Assembly: GCF_027941955.1 (NCBI RefSeq)
Contig: NZ_CP115960.1
Coordinates: 1,922,001 to 1,986,000, forward strand
DNA length: 64,000 nucleotides
Reading direction: 5' to 3'
From: Sphingomonas sp. 7/4-4
GTDB taxonomy: Bacteria > Pseudomonadota > Alphaproteobacteria > Sphingomonadales > Sphingomonadaceae
Part shown: piece after piece, positions 18,955 to 31,600 of the stretch
Layout of the letters: every line of letters begins with the position of its first letter
How positions within the stretch are numbered: position 1 is the first letter of the stretch
The notes under the pieces: model-generated
What the model saw: the letters and a program-made list of their open reading frames with translations, nothing else
What the model was told of the DNA's origin: nothing
Databases searched by the model: none
Translations under genes and position numbers: made by a program

Positions 18955-19562
18955 ATGGAGACGATCGCGGCACTGCTGGCGGCAGGAGCAAGCTGGATGG
19001 CGCCGGGCGCGCTACAGGCCCAGACGGCACCCGCTCCGGCTCGGACACCCGCTCCGGCCGCGGCTCAGGCCACGGGACCCGCTTGGCAGCTCGTATGCGG
19101 CCCGCCGCCGGCGGCGTCTCCCACTCCTGCCCCTGCTCCTGCCGCCAACCAACCGTGCAGCCTCGTGCAGAATCTGCTCGCCGGCGAACAGAAGCAGCGG
19201 CTGCTGACGGTGATCCTGCAGCGCACCCCCAGGCCGGCCACAACATGACGATCGCGCTGCCGCATGGCGTGCTGTTTCCGCGCGGCGTCAGCGTCCAGGT
19301 CGACGAGGCGGCGGAGAAGCCGCTGGCGGTGCAGACCAGCGACCAGAACGGCGCCTATACCGGGACGCCCGTCGACGCGGCGATGCTCGCGGCGATGCGC
19401 GGTGGCAAGACGGTCAAGATCGGGTTCACCGCCGGCAACGGCCAGCGCATCGTCGTGCCCGTGACGCTCCGCGACTTCCCGGCGGGACTTACCGCGCTCG
19501 ACAAGAGCCCGCTGCCGCCGGCCCCCGCGCCGGCCCAGCCCGCGGCACCGGCGCCGCGCTGA
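18955..19562 (+). CDS. IalB-like (invasion-associated locus B) secreted protein, one frame break
   Basis: About 202 residues after repair. The N-terminus is a signal peptide (METIAALLAAGASWMAPGALQAQ) followed by an Ala/Pro linker. The IalB fold is indicated by WQLVCG, CSLVQNLLAGEQKQRLLTVIL, the conserved TIALPHGVLFPRGVSVQVD, a central variable loop, VKIGFTAGNGQRIVVPVTL and DFPAGLTAL, ending in another Ala/Pro tail. The frame breaks at C5 19226-19230; one more C joins QRTP to QAGHNMTI. ATG 18955 is preceded by GGGAGG. The second cysteine pair usual in the family is missing. In Bartonella the family is linked to invasion; in free-living bacteria the role is unknown. It converges on the giant adhesin gene. 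Confidence 0.75.
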
Positions 19563-19683
19563 TCGGCGCTGGCTGGAGTCTGATCCAGTCAGGTTGAGCA
19601 AGTAGCTCCCCGGCGTTTGCCTTCGGCGCCGGTCTTCACCGTGACCCGATTCAGAAAACTGGATCCGGCCGGAGCCGTCGCGA

Positions 19684-22600
19684 TCAGGGCAGCGGATTCG
19701 TCGGTGTCTGCGCGGTACCCGCACTCGGGCCGGTCGCCGTGCCGGTCAAGCTGACCGCGATATTGGCAGTGGTGGCACCCGGAGTGTTGCCGTTTGCATT
19801 CCATGTAGCCACTGCGTCGTCCTCGATCCCTGCGCCGCCCTCGACAAAGCCCTGCAGGAAGATCCGCGGATCGTGGGTGTTGTCGAGCTCGGACACGCGC
19901 AGGCGCAGCAGATTGGGAGCCGCGGTGGCGGTCAGGTTGTTGTTCGCGATATTGGCGTAGATCTGGTTGGTCTCGATGTTGGTGCCCGACGACGAACCGC
20001 TCTGAAGATTGATGTCGGCGAGCGTGTTCACATCGGTCGAGTCGATGACGTTGCCGGTCAGCGTCAGATCGAGGCGGGCGCTCCCCTCGCGGGCGATCAC
20101 GTCGACCGCCGAGCTGTTGTTGCCGGCGCCCTGCGTCAGGGTGTTGCCGGTGACGGCGACGGTGAGGTGCGAATTCTCCTGCGCCAGCAAACGGACACCG
20201 CTGCCCGATGCCCCGGTCCCCGCGGGGGTCTGGCTGTAGACGTTGATATTGGTGTTGTTGGCGATCCGGCCCATCACGTTCGCGCTGATGAACGACGTGA
20301 TGTTGATCGCGGCACCGCCGCTTGAGCGGATCGTCGGGTTGCCGATGATGTTGAACCGCACGGTCGAGGTATCGTTGCCATTGATGTCGATGCCGGCACC
20401 GATCCCGGTCTGGCTGTCGATGACGCTGTTGGTGATGTCCACGCTAACCACCGAATCGTCCTCGGCGATAATCTGGATACCCTGGGTGCGTATCCGCAGG
20501 AAATCGCTGTCGAGGATGTCGATATTGGTCGTCGGCGTGCCGGCTGCGCTGCTGAAGCTGCGGAACTGGAACCCGCCCTCGCCGATGCCGCTGGTCTGCG
20601 TGTCGCGGAAGATCACATTGTTCAGCGTCAGGTTGAGGTTCACGTCGGTGTTGACGATGTCGAGGCTGTTGGTCTCGGACAGCGCGATCTCGGTGTTGGT
20701 CAGCGACGAGGTGCCGGAGAGGTTGCTGAACTCGATGCCGCTCTCGTGTGCGCCGTCGCCGGCGCCGGTGATCAGGCTGTTGTTGAGCTGGAAATTGCTG
20801 ACATTGATGCCCGTGATGCCGTTGTCGGCGATCGTGCCGGTGATGTTGATGTTCTCGAACACCGCAGTGGCGACGCCGCTCATGTAGATAGCGCCGTTTG
20901 CTGTCGTCAGGTCGAGATCCTGCCCGGCCGCCTGGCCCGTGGTGCTGGCGTTGGTCAGGTGGAGGTTGCTGATGTTGACCAATGCGGTGTTGAGCAGTTC
21001 GATGCCGCGCGCGGTGATGTTCTGGATCGTGCCGCCCGAACCGTCGGTAGTGCCGGTGCCGGAGATGGTGAGCCCCGCCGCCGCGCCGGTGGTGTTGAGC
21101 ACGATGCCGCGAGCGCCGCCGTTCGCCGAGACCGACAGGAAGTTGAGCCCACCCGCGGCGATGTTGGTGTTGACGAGGTTGAGCGCGATGCCGCCGACCG
21201 AGTTGATCGTGTTGTTGCTGCCGGTGATCGTCAGCGAGCCCGCCCCCGCGGTGGTCGAGGTGCCGGTGATGCCGCGCCCGGTCGTGGTCGTGATGGCAAG
21301 ATTGCCGCCGGTGAAGGACACTGCGGCACCGGTGGCGGCATTGTTGTCGAACTGGATCGCATTGTTCGCACCGGTCGTGAGCGTCTTGGTCGTGCCCGAG
21401 AAGGCGATGCTGCCGCCGGTGTTATTGCTCAGCAGGATGCCGTTGGCGGCGGCGCCGGTTGCGGAGAGGTTTCCGGAGAAGGTCACCGTGCCGCCGGTAT
21501 GGCCACTCACTTCGACGACGTTGCCCGCGTTGGTCTTGGCGATCGATGCAGCGACGGTGACGGTCCCGCTACCGCTGGTGACGTTGACGCCGTCGCCAGT
21601 GATGCTGCCTGCACCGCCAGCCCCGATCGTGCCGCCGTTGATCGCGATCGCGCCGGTCACGCCGGCGGCCCCCACGATCGAAACGCCGTGCGCGGTGGTG
21701 TTGTCGATGTCGACGCTGGTGAAGGTCACCGTGCCGTTGCCCGACCCGTTGATCTCGATGCCGTCGCCGCTGATCGTGCCGGTGCCGATGGTGGTCGCAC
21801 CGAAGCTGATATTGGCGGCCGAGCCATTCCCGATGAAGATCCCGTCATTGCCGCCGCTGGTCGCCGCGACGCTGGTCGCGCCGCCGCTGAACGCGCCGCC
21901 GCCGACGCTGTCGAGATTGTTGAGGTTGATGGCGATGCTGGCGACGATGCCGGTGCTCTGCAGCGACGCGAAGTTGATGCCGCTCGCGCCTGCGCTCACC
22001 CCGGTGAGGTTGATGACCTGGCCCGTCGCGGTCTGGATGCTGTTGCCGGCGCCGGTAACCGTGACAGTACCGCCGCCGGTCGCGCTGATCCCTGCACCGC
22101 CGGTGGTGACGATATCGAGCCCGCTGCCTCCAGCGAGAGGCGCGAAGTTGATCGTCGCGCCGCTGTTGCTGCTCAGCGTCACCGCAGTGTTCGCGCCGGT
22201 GTTCAGGCTGATCGTCTGGCCCGTGAGGTTGATCGTACCGCCGGTGTTGTTGGCGATGCTGATGCCGAGGCTGGTGTCGGTGATGTTGCCGGAGAGCGCC
22301 GCAGTGCCGCCGGTCCGGGCGGTCGCCTCGAACGAGCGCGACGCGGCGCCGCTCGTGGCGATCGTTCCGCCATAAGTGAAGTTGAGCGCGTCGCCGGTGA
22401 GCGAGACGCCGCGTGTGGTCGCGGTGATTGCGCCGCCCGCGACGTTCACCGTGCCGGTGATCGTGCCGGCGCCAACGCGCTGGACAACGATGCCGTTCGC
22501 CCCGCTGGTGTTGGCCGCCGAAGCGAAGGACAGGTCGACCGCGGTCGCCGTGCCGCCGGTATCGGTGACGCTGAGCAAAGTCCCGGTGGTCGTGGTGATC

Positions 22601-25600
22601 GAGTTGCCGCTGCCCTGGACGTTGACGGTGCCGCCGCCGGTGATGATCATGGCAGTGTTGGTGGTGCCGGTGATGTCGAGCCCCGACCCGCCCGCATTGA
22701 AGGTGATCGTCGAACCCTGATTGGCCGACAGGTTCACTGCCGTACCGGTGCTGGCGATGTTCATCGCGCCGTTGAAGTTGATTGCCCCGCCATTGCTGTT
22801 GATGATCGAGATCACCGTGCTGGCATTGGCGATGCTGCTGGTGATCGCGCCGTTGAACGTGGCGGTGCCGGCATCGTGCGCATCGATCTCGACGGCGACG
22901 CCGTCATTGTCGGTGATCGACCCGTCGAAAGTGACGTTGGCGCTGCTGAGCAGCGTGAAGGCGTTGCCCGCTCCATTATGCGTGAGGTTGGTGGCGGAGC
23001 CGAAGGTGAAGGTGCCGGTCGCGCCGTTATAGATGTCGATGCCGGCATTGCCGCCGTTGAGCGTGGTTATGCCGGTGAAGTTGTAGGTGCCGTCGGCATT
23101 GTTGAACTGCATGCCGCTGCCGCTGGTCGCATTGATCAGCCCGGCAAAGGCAAGGGTGCCGGTGCTGTGGTTGGCGACATTGAGCGTCAGCCCGCCCGCG
23201 GCCTGAACGATCGAGCTCGCCCCGTCGAAGTTGAAGCTCGCCGTGCCGCCGCCGATCGTGAGCGCCGATGTTGCCGCGCCGCCGATATCGACATTGGCTG
23301 CGTTGATCGTGCCGCCCGCATTGGTGAAGGACAGCCCGGTCGCGGCGCCGCTGATGGCGACGTTGGTCAATGTGGTCGTGCCGGTGGCGTTGTCGAGCGT
23401 GATCGAAGTGCCGGTCGCGCCGGTCGCGGTCACGTTGGTGATCGTGCTGCCGGCGGCGTTGAGCAGCACGTCGTTGGTATTGCCGGTGAAAGTGACATTG
23501 TCGATCGTGGTGTTGGTCGAGGGAGTGATCTCGATGCCGTAGCCGCCCGCCTGGTTGAAATTGCGGATCGTCATGAAGTCGATCACCGTGCCGGTGGCAC
23601 CCGCCGCATCGACGATGCCGCGCAGCGCGCCCGCGGGCGCGCCGTTGAGGATGAAGCCCGAGATGCGGTTGCCGCTCGCGCCCAGCGTGATCACACTGGC
23701 GCCCGCCGCCGAGGTGAGCGTCGCCGCGCCCCCGGCCGTCGGATCGGCGATGTTGATGGTGCTGCTCGAAAGCAGGATCGTCGAAGGTACCACCAGCGTC
23801 AGCGCGAGCGGTCCCTGCCCGAAGCCACGCACCTGGGTATTGGCGATCAGGTTGAGCGTGTCGTTGGCATTCGAGCCGGCGGCGCTGATCGCGCTGCCGT
23901 TGTTGATCAGCACGATGACGTCGGTCGCCGCGAGCGCGAACTCGGCGGCCGCCAGCGTCATCGGATTGGCGCCGTCCGCGCCCGAGCCGTTGCCGCCGCC
24001 GATCGCTCCGTTCGAGATCGACGAACCATGTGCGGCCGATGCCGAAGCCGAGGCCGGGGCTCGCGCTGAAGATCACGTCCCTGAAGTTGTAGGTGCCGGC
24101 CACCGGAGCGGCCGCTGCGTTGATGCCGGTGACCGCCGAAATGGTGGCGTATGTGTCGATGGCCGATTCACCGTCGCCATAAATGAACGTCGCGTTGGTC
24201 GCGGCGTCCAGCCATATGCCGGTATTGACCCCGGCGATCGTAGCGACGCCAGCCGGGGCGTCGCCGAGCCGAACGGTCTGCACGCTCGTCATACCGCGCA
24301 AATCGACCGCGATGCTGGTGCCGGCCGCCGCCGCGTTGGTCACGTCGAAGGAAATCGTCTCGATGCCGGCGGTCAGTGCCGCGCCGTTCAGGTCGAAAGC
24401 GACGGCGGTCGTGCTGTTGAGGCCGATATCGAGATCGGTGATCACCAGCGCCGCGCCTAGCGCGGTGTTGACGTCGATTCCGCGGCTGGTGATCCCCTGA
24501 AGATTGACCGTGCTGAGATAGATCGTGCCGCCGCCGGTGGCGGTCACGTCGGTGAGTACGATCCCCGTCGCCGCGCCGTTCGCGCTCACGCTGTTGAAGT
24601 TGATGCCGGGCGCACCGACGGTGAGACCGCTCAACGTCATCGTCTGGCCGGTGCCGCTGGTCAGCGAATTGCCCGAACCGGCGATGCTGAGCGTGCCGCC
24701 CGAAGCATTGAGCGCCGCGCCGCCGGTGGTCACAACATCCACGCCGGTGCCGCCACCACCGAAGATGATCGTGGCGCCGGCATTGTTGGTGAGCGACAGG
24801 CCGGCACCGACCGTGTTGTTGATCGTGACCGCGCCGTTGAAGGTCGCGTCGAGCGCGTCGGTCTGGCCGGTGTTGTTCTCGACCGCGATGCCCGCGATCG
24901 TGGCGTTGGTGACGTTGACCGCGCCGGTGACGGTGAAGAAGCCTTCGACCTGATCGAGCTGGATGCCATAGGCGCCGTTGGTCGCGGTGACGCTCGACAG
25001 CGTCATGTTCACGGTCAGCGGGTCGAGATTGACTGCCGTGCCGAAGGTCGTGTCGAAGGAGCCGTCGGCGGTGGTCAGCAGGAAGCTGTTCGCCTTCGAA
25101 TTGGCGACGAGCAGGCCGGTGCCGCCGGTGTTGGCGATGTCGAGATCGCTGAAGGTCAGCGAACCGGAGACGTTGATGAGGTCGAGGCCGTCGCCCTGCA
25201 CGCGGGCGCCGGCGGTGCCGATCGTCAGTGCGCCGGCATTGACTGCCTGGATGCCCGCGGTGGCGAGATCGCTGTCGAAGGTAACGGTGTCGAACACCAG
25301 GCCCGCAGTCTCGCCGCCCGCCGTGCCGATCGACAGGTTCGACATGCCGGTGACCGTCAGCGTACCGCCGGCGCCATTGAGGTTGAGCAGTGCGCCCGCC
25401 TGGTTGCCTGCATTGGCGAGCGTCAGGTTCTGGAGATTGACCGCCCGCACCAGCGCGCCCGAGCGGATGTCCACCGCCGCGCCGCCGCCTGAAATCGTGC
25501 TGTTGCGGATCGTCGCGATGCCCGCGGTGCCGTTGGCAAAGATGCCCGCGCCCGCGCCGGTGTTCGAGACCACGACACCGTCGATCACGCTGGTGCCGCC

Positions 25601-28600
25601 GAGCTGCACCGTGCCGATGGCGTCGGCGGAGGTCAGCAGCGGAGCGCCCGAGCCGCTATTGGGGTTGGTGATCGTGCCGGTGGTGACGTTGAACACGAAC
25701 ACGTTCGGCGGCGCGCCGCCGCCGACATTGAAGGTGTCGGTGTCGCGGAAGCTGAGCAAGGATTGGTTGTTCGCCAGCGTCAGCGTGCCCGAGATCGTGT
25801 CGAAGCTGCCGGCCCCCGCCTGCGTGTCGAGCAGGACGATGAAACTGGCCGTCGACGCGTCTGCGGCGGCGAGGCTTCCCGGATCCGACCTGCTGCCCAC
25901 GCCGGTGGCGCCGGCACGGACGAAGAAGGCGCTGACCTCGAGCGGGCTGGTGTCGCCCACCAGCGTCGCGTCGCGGAAGTCGTAGGTCCCCGTGGCGCCG
26001 TTGAGCCCCGCGATGACGATCGGCGTGGCGGCGTTGATCGTCGACGCGGCCAGATCGAAGTCGATGTTCGAACCGTCGCCGTAACGGAAGGTGCCGGTGC
26101 GCGACGCGTTGGTGAGATCGACGCCGATGCCAACACCGATGATGGTGCTGCTCTCGTTGACGGTGAAATTGCCGAGCCCGGTATTGCCGGTGAGATCAAT
26201 GCCGCGCGTTCCGGTGGCCGAGGCCCCGCTGATGTCGAGCGTCTCGAAGAAGACGTTGCCGCCGCCCGTCAAACGCGCATCGACACCACGCGCGCCGGTC
26301 TGCAGCGCAGTGATGTCGATATTGCCGAAGTCGAGCAACACGGTGTTGCCCGCCCCGATCAGGATACCCGCCGTGGTCGCGCCGTCGATCGTGCCGTCGC
26401 CGACAGTCAATGTACTCGTGAGACCGCTCGCTCCGATCCCGATTGCACTCGAACTGATGTCGATGGTGCCGATGGTGATGGCGCCGCTGTTCGCGGTCAG
26501 CGCGATGCCCGTGCCGAGCGCGCCCGACACCGTGACGTTGCCAAGGTTCACCGTGGCACTCGAATCGTGGAGCGCCACCGCCGACCCGGAAGCGCCCGAG
26601 ACGTTGATGCTGCCGAAGCTGAGCGTGCCGAGGCCGGCCACCGAGTCGAGGTCGATACCGGCGGCCGACGTGGCCGACGCAACGGTACCGAAGCTCAGAT
26701 TGGCGCCGCCGACGACGATGTCGTCGATCGCGAGCAGCGCACCCAGGCCGCTGTGCGACACGTTGATGCCCGATCCGGCGACCGTAAGCGTGCCGGCGCC
26801 GTTTCCGGCCAGCCCCAGCGCGGTGCCGCTGCCCGAGGAGGAAACGGTCAAATTGGTCAGCGTCGCCGAAGCGGCGCCGCCGCCGTCCAGAAGCAAGAGA
26901 CCGTGCCCGGGGCCTGAGATCGTCGCATTGGAGATCGTGACGCCGGACCTGCCGGAGCCGAACACCGCCGCGCTGCCGTTCACGCCCTGCACGAACACGC
27001 CGTCGACGAGACTGTTGTTGGCGAGGGTGACGGTGTTGTCGGCACCGGTAGTGGTGAGGATCGGTGCACGGTCGGTCGCGGTGAGCGCCGAAGCGGCATA
27101 GGGGTTGACCACCTGCCCGGTCGTCACCCCGGTCAGGATAATGTTCGCGGGGGCACCGCCGGGTAGCGTGATCGTGTTGCCGTCGCGGAAGCTGCGCAGG
27201 ATCTGGCTGACATCGAGCGCCAGCGTATCGTTGCCGTTGGTGCCGGCGGCGTCGAGCACGTCCTGCCCGCCGGTCGGGTCGTTCAGCAGGATGATGATGT
27301 CGACCGCCGCCGCCTCGGCGCCGGCAAGGCTGCCCGGATCGCCGAGCGTGCCAGCACCGCTCGCACCGGCGAGCACGTAATAGACCGTCGCAGTGGTCGC
27401 GAGCGCGCTGTTGTCGCCGACGAGATTCACGTCGGCGAAATTGTAGGTCCCCGTTCCGCCGTTGAGGCCGGTGATGACGAGCGGCGTGGTGGCGGTGATC
27501 GTCGACGCCACGTCGATCGCGCTCTCGCCGTCGCCATATTGGAAGAGGCCGGTGCGCGACGCGTTGGTCAGGTCGACGCCGACGCCGACGCCGGTGATCG
27601 TGCTGCTGTTCGTGACGACGATGTCGCCGGTGCCGGTATTGCCGGTGAGATCGATGCCCTTGCTGCCGACGGTCGAGGTGCCGGTGATGTCGAGCGTGTT
27701 GAAGGTGACGGTGCCGGTAGCGCCGGTGAGACTCACGGCGGTCTGGTTGGCGCGCAGTCCGGTAAGGTTGACGTCGCCGAAGGTGAAGCTGCCCGCCGAT
27801 CCATTGACGATCGCGATGCCGGTCGCGGGCCCGGCCAGCGCGGTATCGAGCTGGACCGCGTCGAACTGATAGGTTCCGTCGGCATTGTCGAAACGCATGC
27901 CCCCGCCGCCGCTGACCAGCACCGTAGCGGTCGAGAAATTGAGCGTGCCGGCGCTGTGATTGATCACTTCGATCGCCGGCGTGAGCAGGCCCATCACGTC
28001 GATCGTGCCCGAATAGGTCACCGACGCGGTCGAGTTGGCGATGGCGAATGCCGGCGCGCCATCCGCGCGCACGAGCGTGTTCGCCCCGAAGGTGAAGCTG
28101 CCCGCAGAGCCATTGGTGATCGCGATCCCGCTATCGAGACCGTCGAGCGTCGTGAAGCCGGTGAAGCTGTAGGTGCCGTCGGCGTTGTCGAACGTGAAGC
28201 CGGGGCTGCCGGTGCCGCTGTTGAGACCGATGAAGCCGGTGAAGTTGATCGTACCGGCGCTGTGGTTGGTGACGCTGATCGCCGCCACTGCCGGGCCGAC
28301 GCCATAGTTGAGGCTTCCGCCATAGGCGACGGAGGCGGTCGAATCCTGCACGTTAAACCCGATGCCGCTGGGCTTGGTGATCGACGTGCCACCGTTGAAC
28401 GAGAAGGTGCCTGCCGAACCGTTGACGATGTCGATACCGGCATCGCCGCCGTTAAGTGTCGTGGTGCCGGCAAAAACATAGGTGCCGTCGGCATTGTTGA
28501 ACTGCAGCCCGGTCCCGTTGGTGATGTTCAGCGTACCGGTCTGGAACAGGATCGTGCCGACGCTGTGATTGACGATGTTCACCGCTGGCTGACCGCCGGT

Positions 28601-31600
28601 CGCGTAGGTCAGGTTACCGCTATACGTCACCGCCGCGCTCGAATCGGCGACATTGATCCCGGCGCCGCTCGTGCTGGTGATCGACGTGCCCGTGCCGAAG
28701 CTGAAGGTGCCGGCCGAGCCATTGACGATGCTGATGCCCCCAGCGCCGCCAAGCGTGGTGGTGCCCGTGAAATTATAGGTGCCATCCGCATTTTCGAACA
28801 CCAGCCCCTGGCCGCCCGTCCCGCTCAGCGTTCCGCTGAAGGTCGCGGTCGTGATGTTGCCGTTGCTGACCCGCACCAGGGGAACCCCGGCGCGGCGCCG
28901 GAAAGGTCGCCGGCATAATTGAAGCTGCCGGCACCGGTGTTGGCCAGCCAGATGCCCAAGCCCCCGGGCACCGCGATCGACGAGCCGCTGCCGAAGTCGA
29001 AATTGCCGCTGGTAGTGCCGCGGAGCCAGATGCCGTAGCTCGGGCTGCCGGTGATCGTCAGCGTGCCGATATCGAGCGCCCGCCCGCCCGCCCCGACGCC
29101 GGTCACGTTTTCGACGAATACACCGCCATAGGCACCCGCATAATCGACGCTGGCCAGTTGAATATCGGCCGAGAGATTGGACAGGTTGAGCGCGGCTTTC
29201 GTGATGGAAGCCGGACCGGTATCGACCGTGCCGCCGGTGATGGTGAGCCTGAAGCCGGGCGCGCCGCTGGCATAGATGCCGTCGCCATTGGTGTTGAAGA
29301 CCGTCGTGGCGAGGCTCAGCGCGCCGCCCGCACCGTCGAGCACCAGCCCCGACGCGCCGACCCGGCTCGATGCGCCGCCGATGTCGAGCGTGCCGGTCAC
29401 GGTCTGGGCCCCGGCCGTTACCAGATCGGCATCGAACGTCACGTCCTCGCTCCACAGGCCGCTGCCCATGTTGCCGCCGCGGAGGGTGATGCCGTTGAGC
29501 GCGGTGACGGTAAGCTGGCCGCCGCCGCTGCCGATCAGCGAGAGCACGTGATTGGTGCTGCTCGAAAGATCGAGGTTGCTCAGCGCGACGTCCGCGGTGC
29601 CGCCATTGTCGATGATCTGGATCGCGTTGACGCCGCCATGGATCACGCTGTTGCGGATCATGACGCCGGTGACGCCGGCGCCGAATACGCCCTTCCAGTC
29701 GAGATTGCCGATCTGGACGCCGTCGATCAACGCGCCCGAGGCGAGGTTGACCGTGGTTGCGCCGGCCTGGCTGGTGGTGAGCAGCGGCGCGCCCGATCCC
29801 GCATAGGGATTGGCGACCGATCCGCCGACGATACCGTACAGCAGCAGATTGGCCGGCGCGCCTCCGCCGATGCTGAGCGTATCGCCGTTGAGGAAGCTCA
29901 GCAGGCTCTGATTGGCAGCGAGATCGAGCTCGCCTCCGGCCGAGGCGCCGTCGATCACGTCCTGTCCGGCACCCGCCGCATCGAGCAGGATAATGACGTC
30001 GACACCCGAGGCCTCGGCAGCCGCGAGGCTGCCCGGATCGGTGCGCGTGCCGGCGCCTGTCGCGCCCGCTTGTACCCAGAAGACAGTCTTGTTGGTCTGG
30101 AGAGTGCTGGTGTCGCCGGTGAGGACGACATCGGCAAAATCATAGGTACCGCCGGGGTTGAGCCCGGCAATGACCAGTGGCGTTACCGCGTTGATCGAGG
30201 AAGCCGCGCCGTCCGCATCCGTGCTCGAGCCGTCGCCATAGCGGAAATTGCCGGTGATCGCCGCATTGGTGAGGTCGACGCCCACGTCGACGCCGCTGAT
30301 CGCGCTGCTCTCGTTGATGATGATGTCGGCGGCCGTGGTCGAGCCGGTGAGATCGATGCCGGTGCCGCCGGTGCCGGTGATGTCGAGCGTCTGGAAGGTG
30401 ACGTTGCCGGTCGCGCCGGTGAGATCCACCGCGGTCTGGCCGGCGCCGAGATCGGCAATGTCGATGTCGCCGAAGGTAAATCCGCCGGCCGATCCGTTGA
30501 GGATCGCGATCCCCGAGCCGCCGGCCGTCGCGAAGCTGCCGAAGCTGTAGGTGCCGTCGGCATTGTCGAAGCGGACGGTCGTGCCGCCGTTCAGATCGAG
30601 CGTCGCGCCCGAGAAATCGATCGTGCCGACGCTGTGATCGGTGATGCTGATCCCGTTGCCGCCGAGTGCATAGGCATAGCCCAGATAGTCGATCGTCGCA
30701 GTCGAGCTGGACACGGCGAGGGCGGAGCCCCCGTTGGCGATGACTGTGGTGTTGGCGCCGAAGGTGAAGTCGCCGGCCGAACCATTGGCGATCACGATAC
30801 CCGCGCTGCCCGCGTCGAGCCCGGTGGTGCCAGTGAAATTATAGGTGCCGTCGGCGTTGTCGAAATTGATGCCGGTCCCGGTGGTGATGTCGATCAGCCC
30901 GGTGAAGTCGATCGTCCCGCCCGAATGATTGACGACGTTGATCGCCGCTAATCCGGCGCTCCCATAGCTGATCGTGCCCGCATAGCCGACCGATGCCGTC
31001 GAATCCTGTATGTCGACCGCGATCCCGCCTGGGCTGACGATCGTCGTGTCGGCACCGAAGCTGAAGCTGCCCGCCGATCCGTTGAAGATGCCGATGCCGG
31101 CGGCCATGTTGGCGCTGCCGGTGAAGTTGTAAGTGCCGTCGGCGTCGTCGAAGACGAGCCCGGTGCCGCTGGTCGCGTCGATCGCTCCGGTGAAGTTCAC
31201 CGTTCCGCTATGGCCACCGCTGACGCTGAGGACCGCGTCGACACCGGCATAATTGACGCTGCCGGCATAATTGAATGTGCTCGCGCCCGTATTGGACAGT
31301 GAGATCGCGGCACCCGTGGTCGTGCCGATCGATGAACCCACACCGAAGCTGAAGCTGCCGGCGGCGCTCCCGGACATCGCTATGGCGCTGGCGGCGCCGT
31401 CGGCAACGGTCAGAGTCGCCACGTCGATTGCCCGGCCTAGCGGACCCGCGCCCGTTACGTTCTGGGTCGAGACCGCCGTACCGGCTCCCGCATAGGTGAT
31501 CGACGCAAGCACCACGTCCGCCGAGGCATTCGCCAAATACAGTCCGTATCCGGTGGAATTCAGCGCATCGATCGTGCCGCCGGTGATGTCGAAACGGAGC

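Noticed and set aside
20746..24069. Very long plus-strand open frames opposite the adhesin (for example 20746-24069 and 35616-39011, over 1,100 residues each)
   Set aside because: They are antisense shadows of a repetitive GC-rich gene: their products are Arg/Asp/Gly-rich and biased, with no recognisable domain, and they repeat wherever the adhesin repeats.
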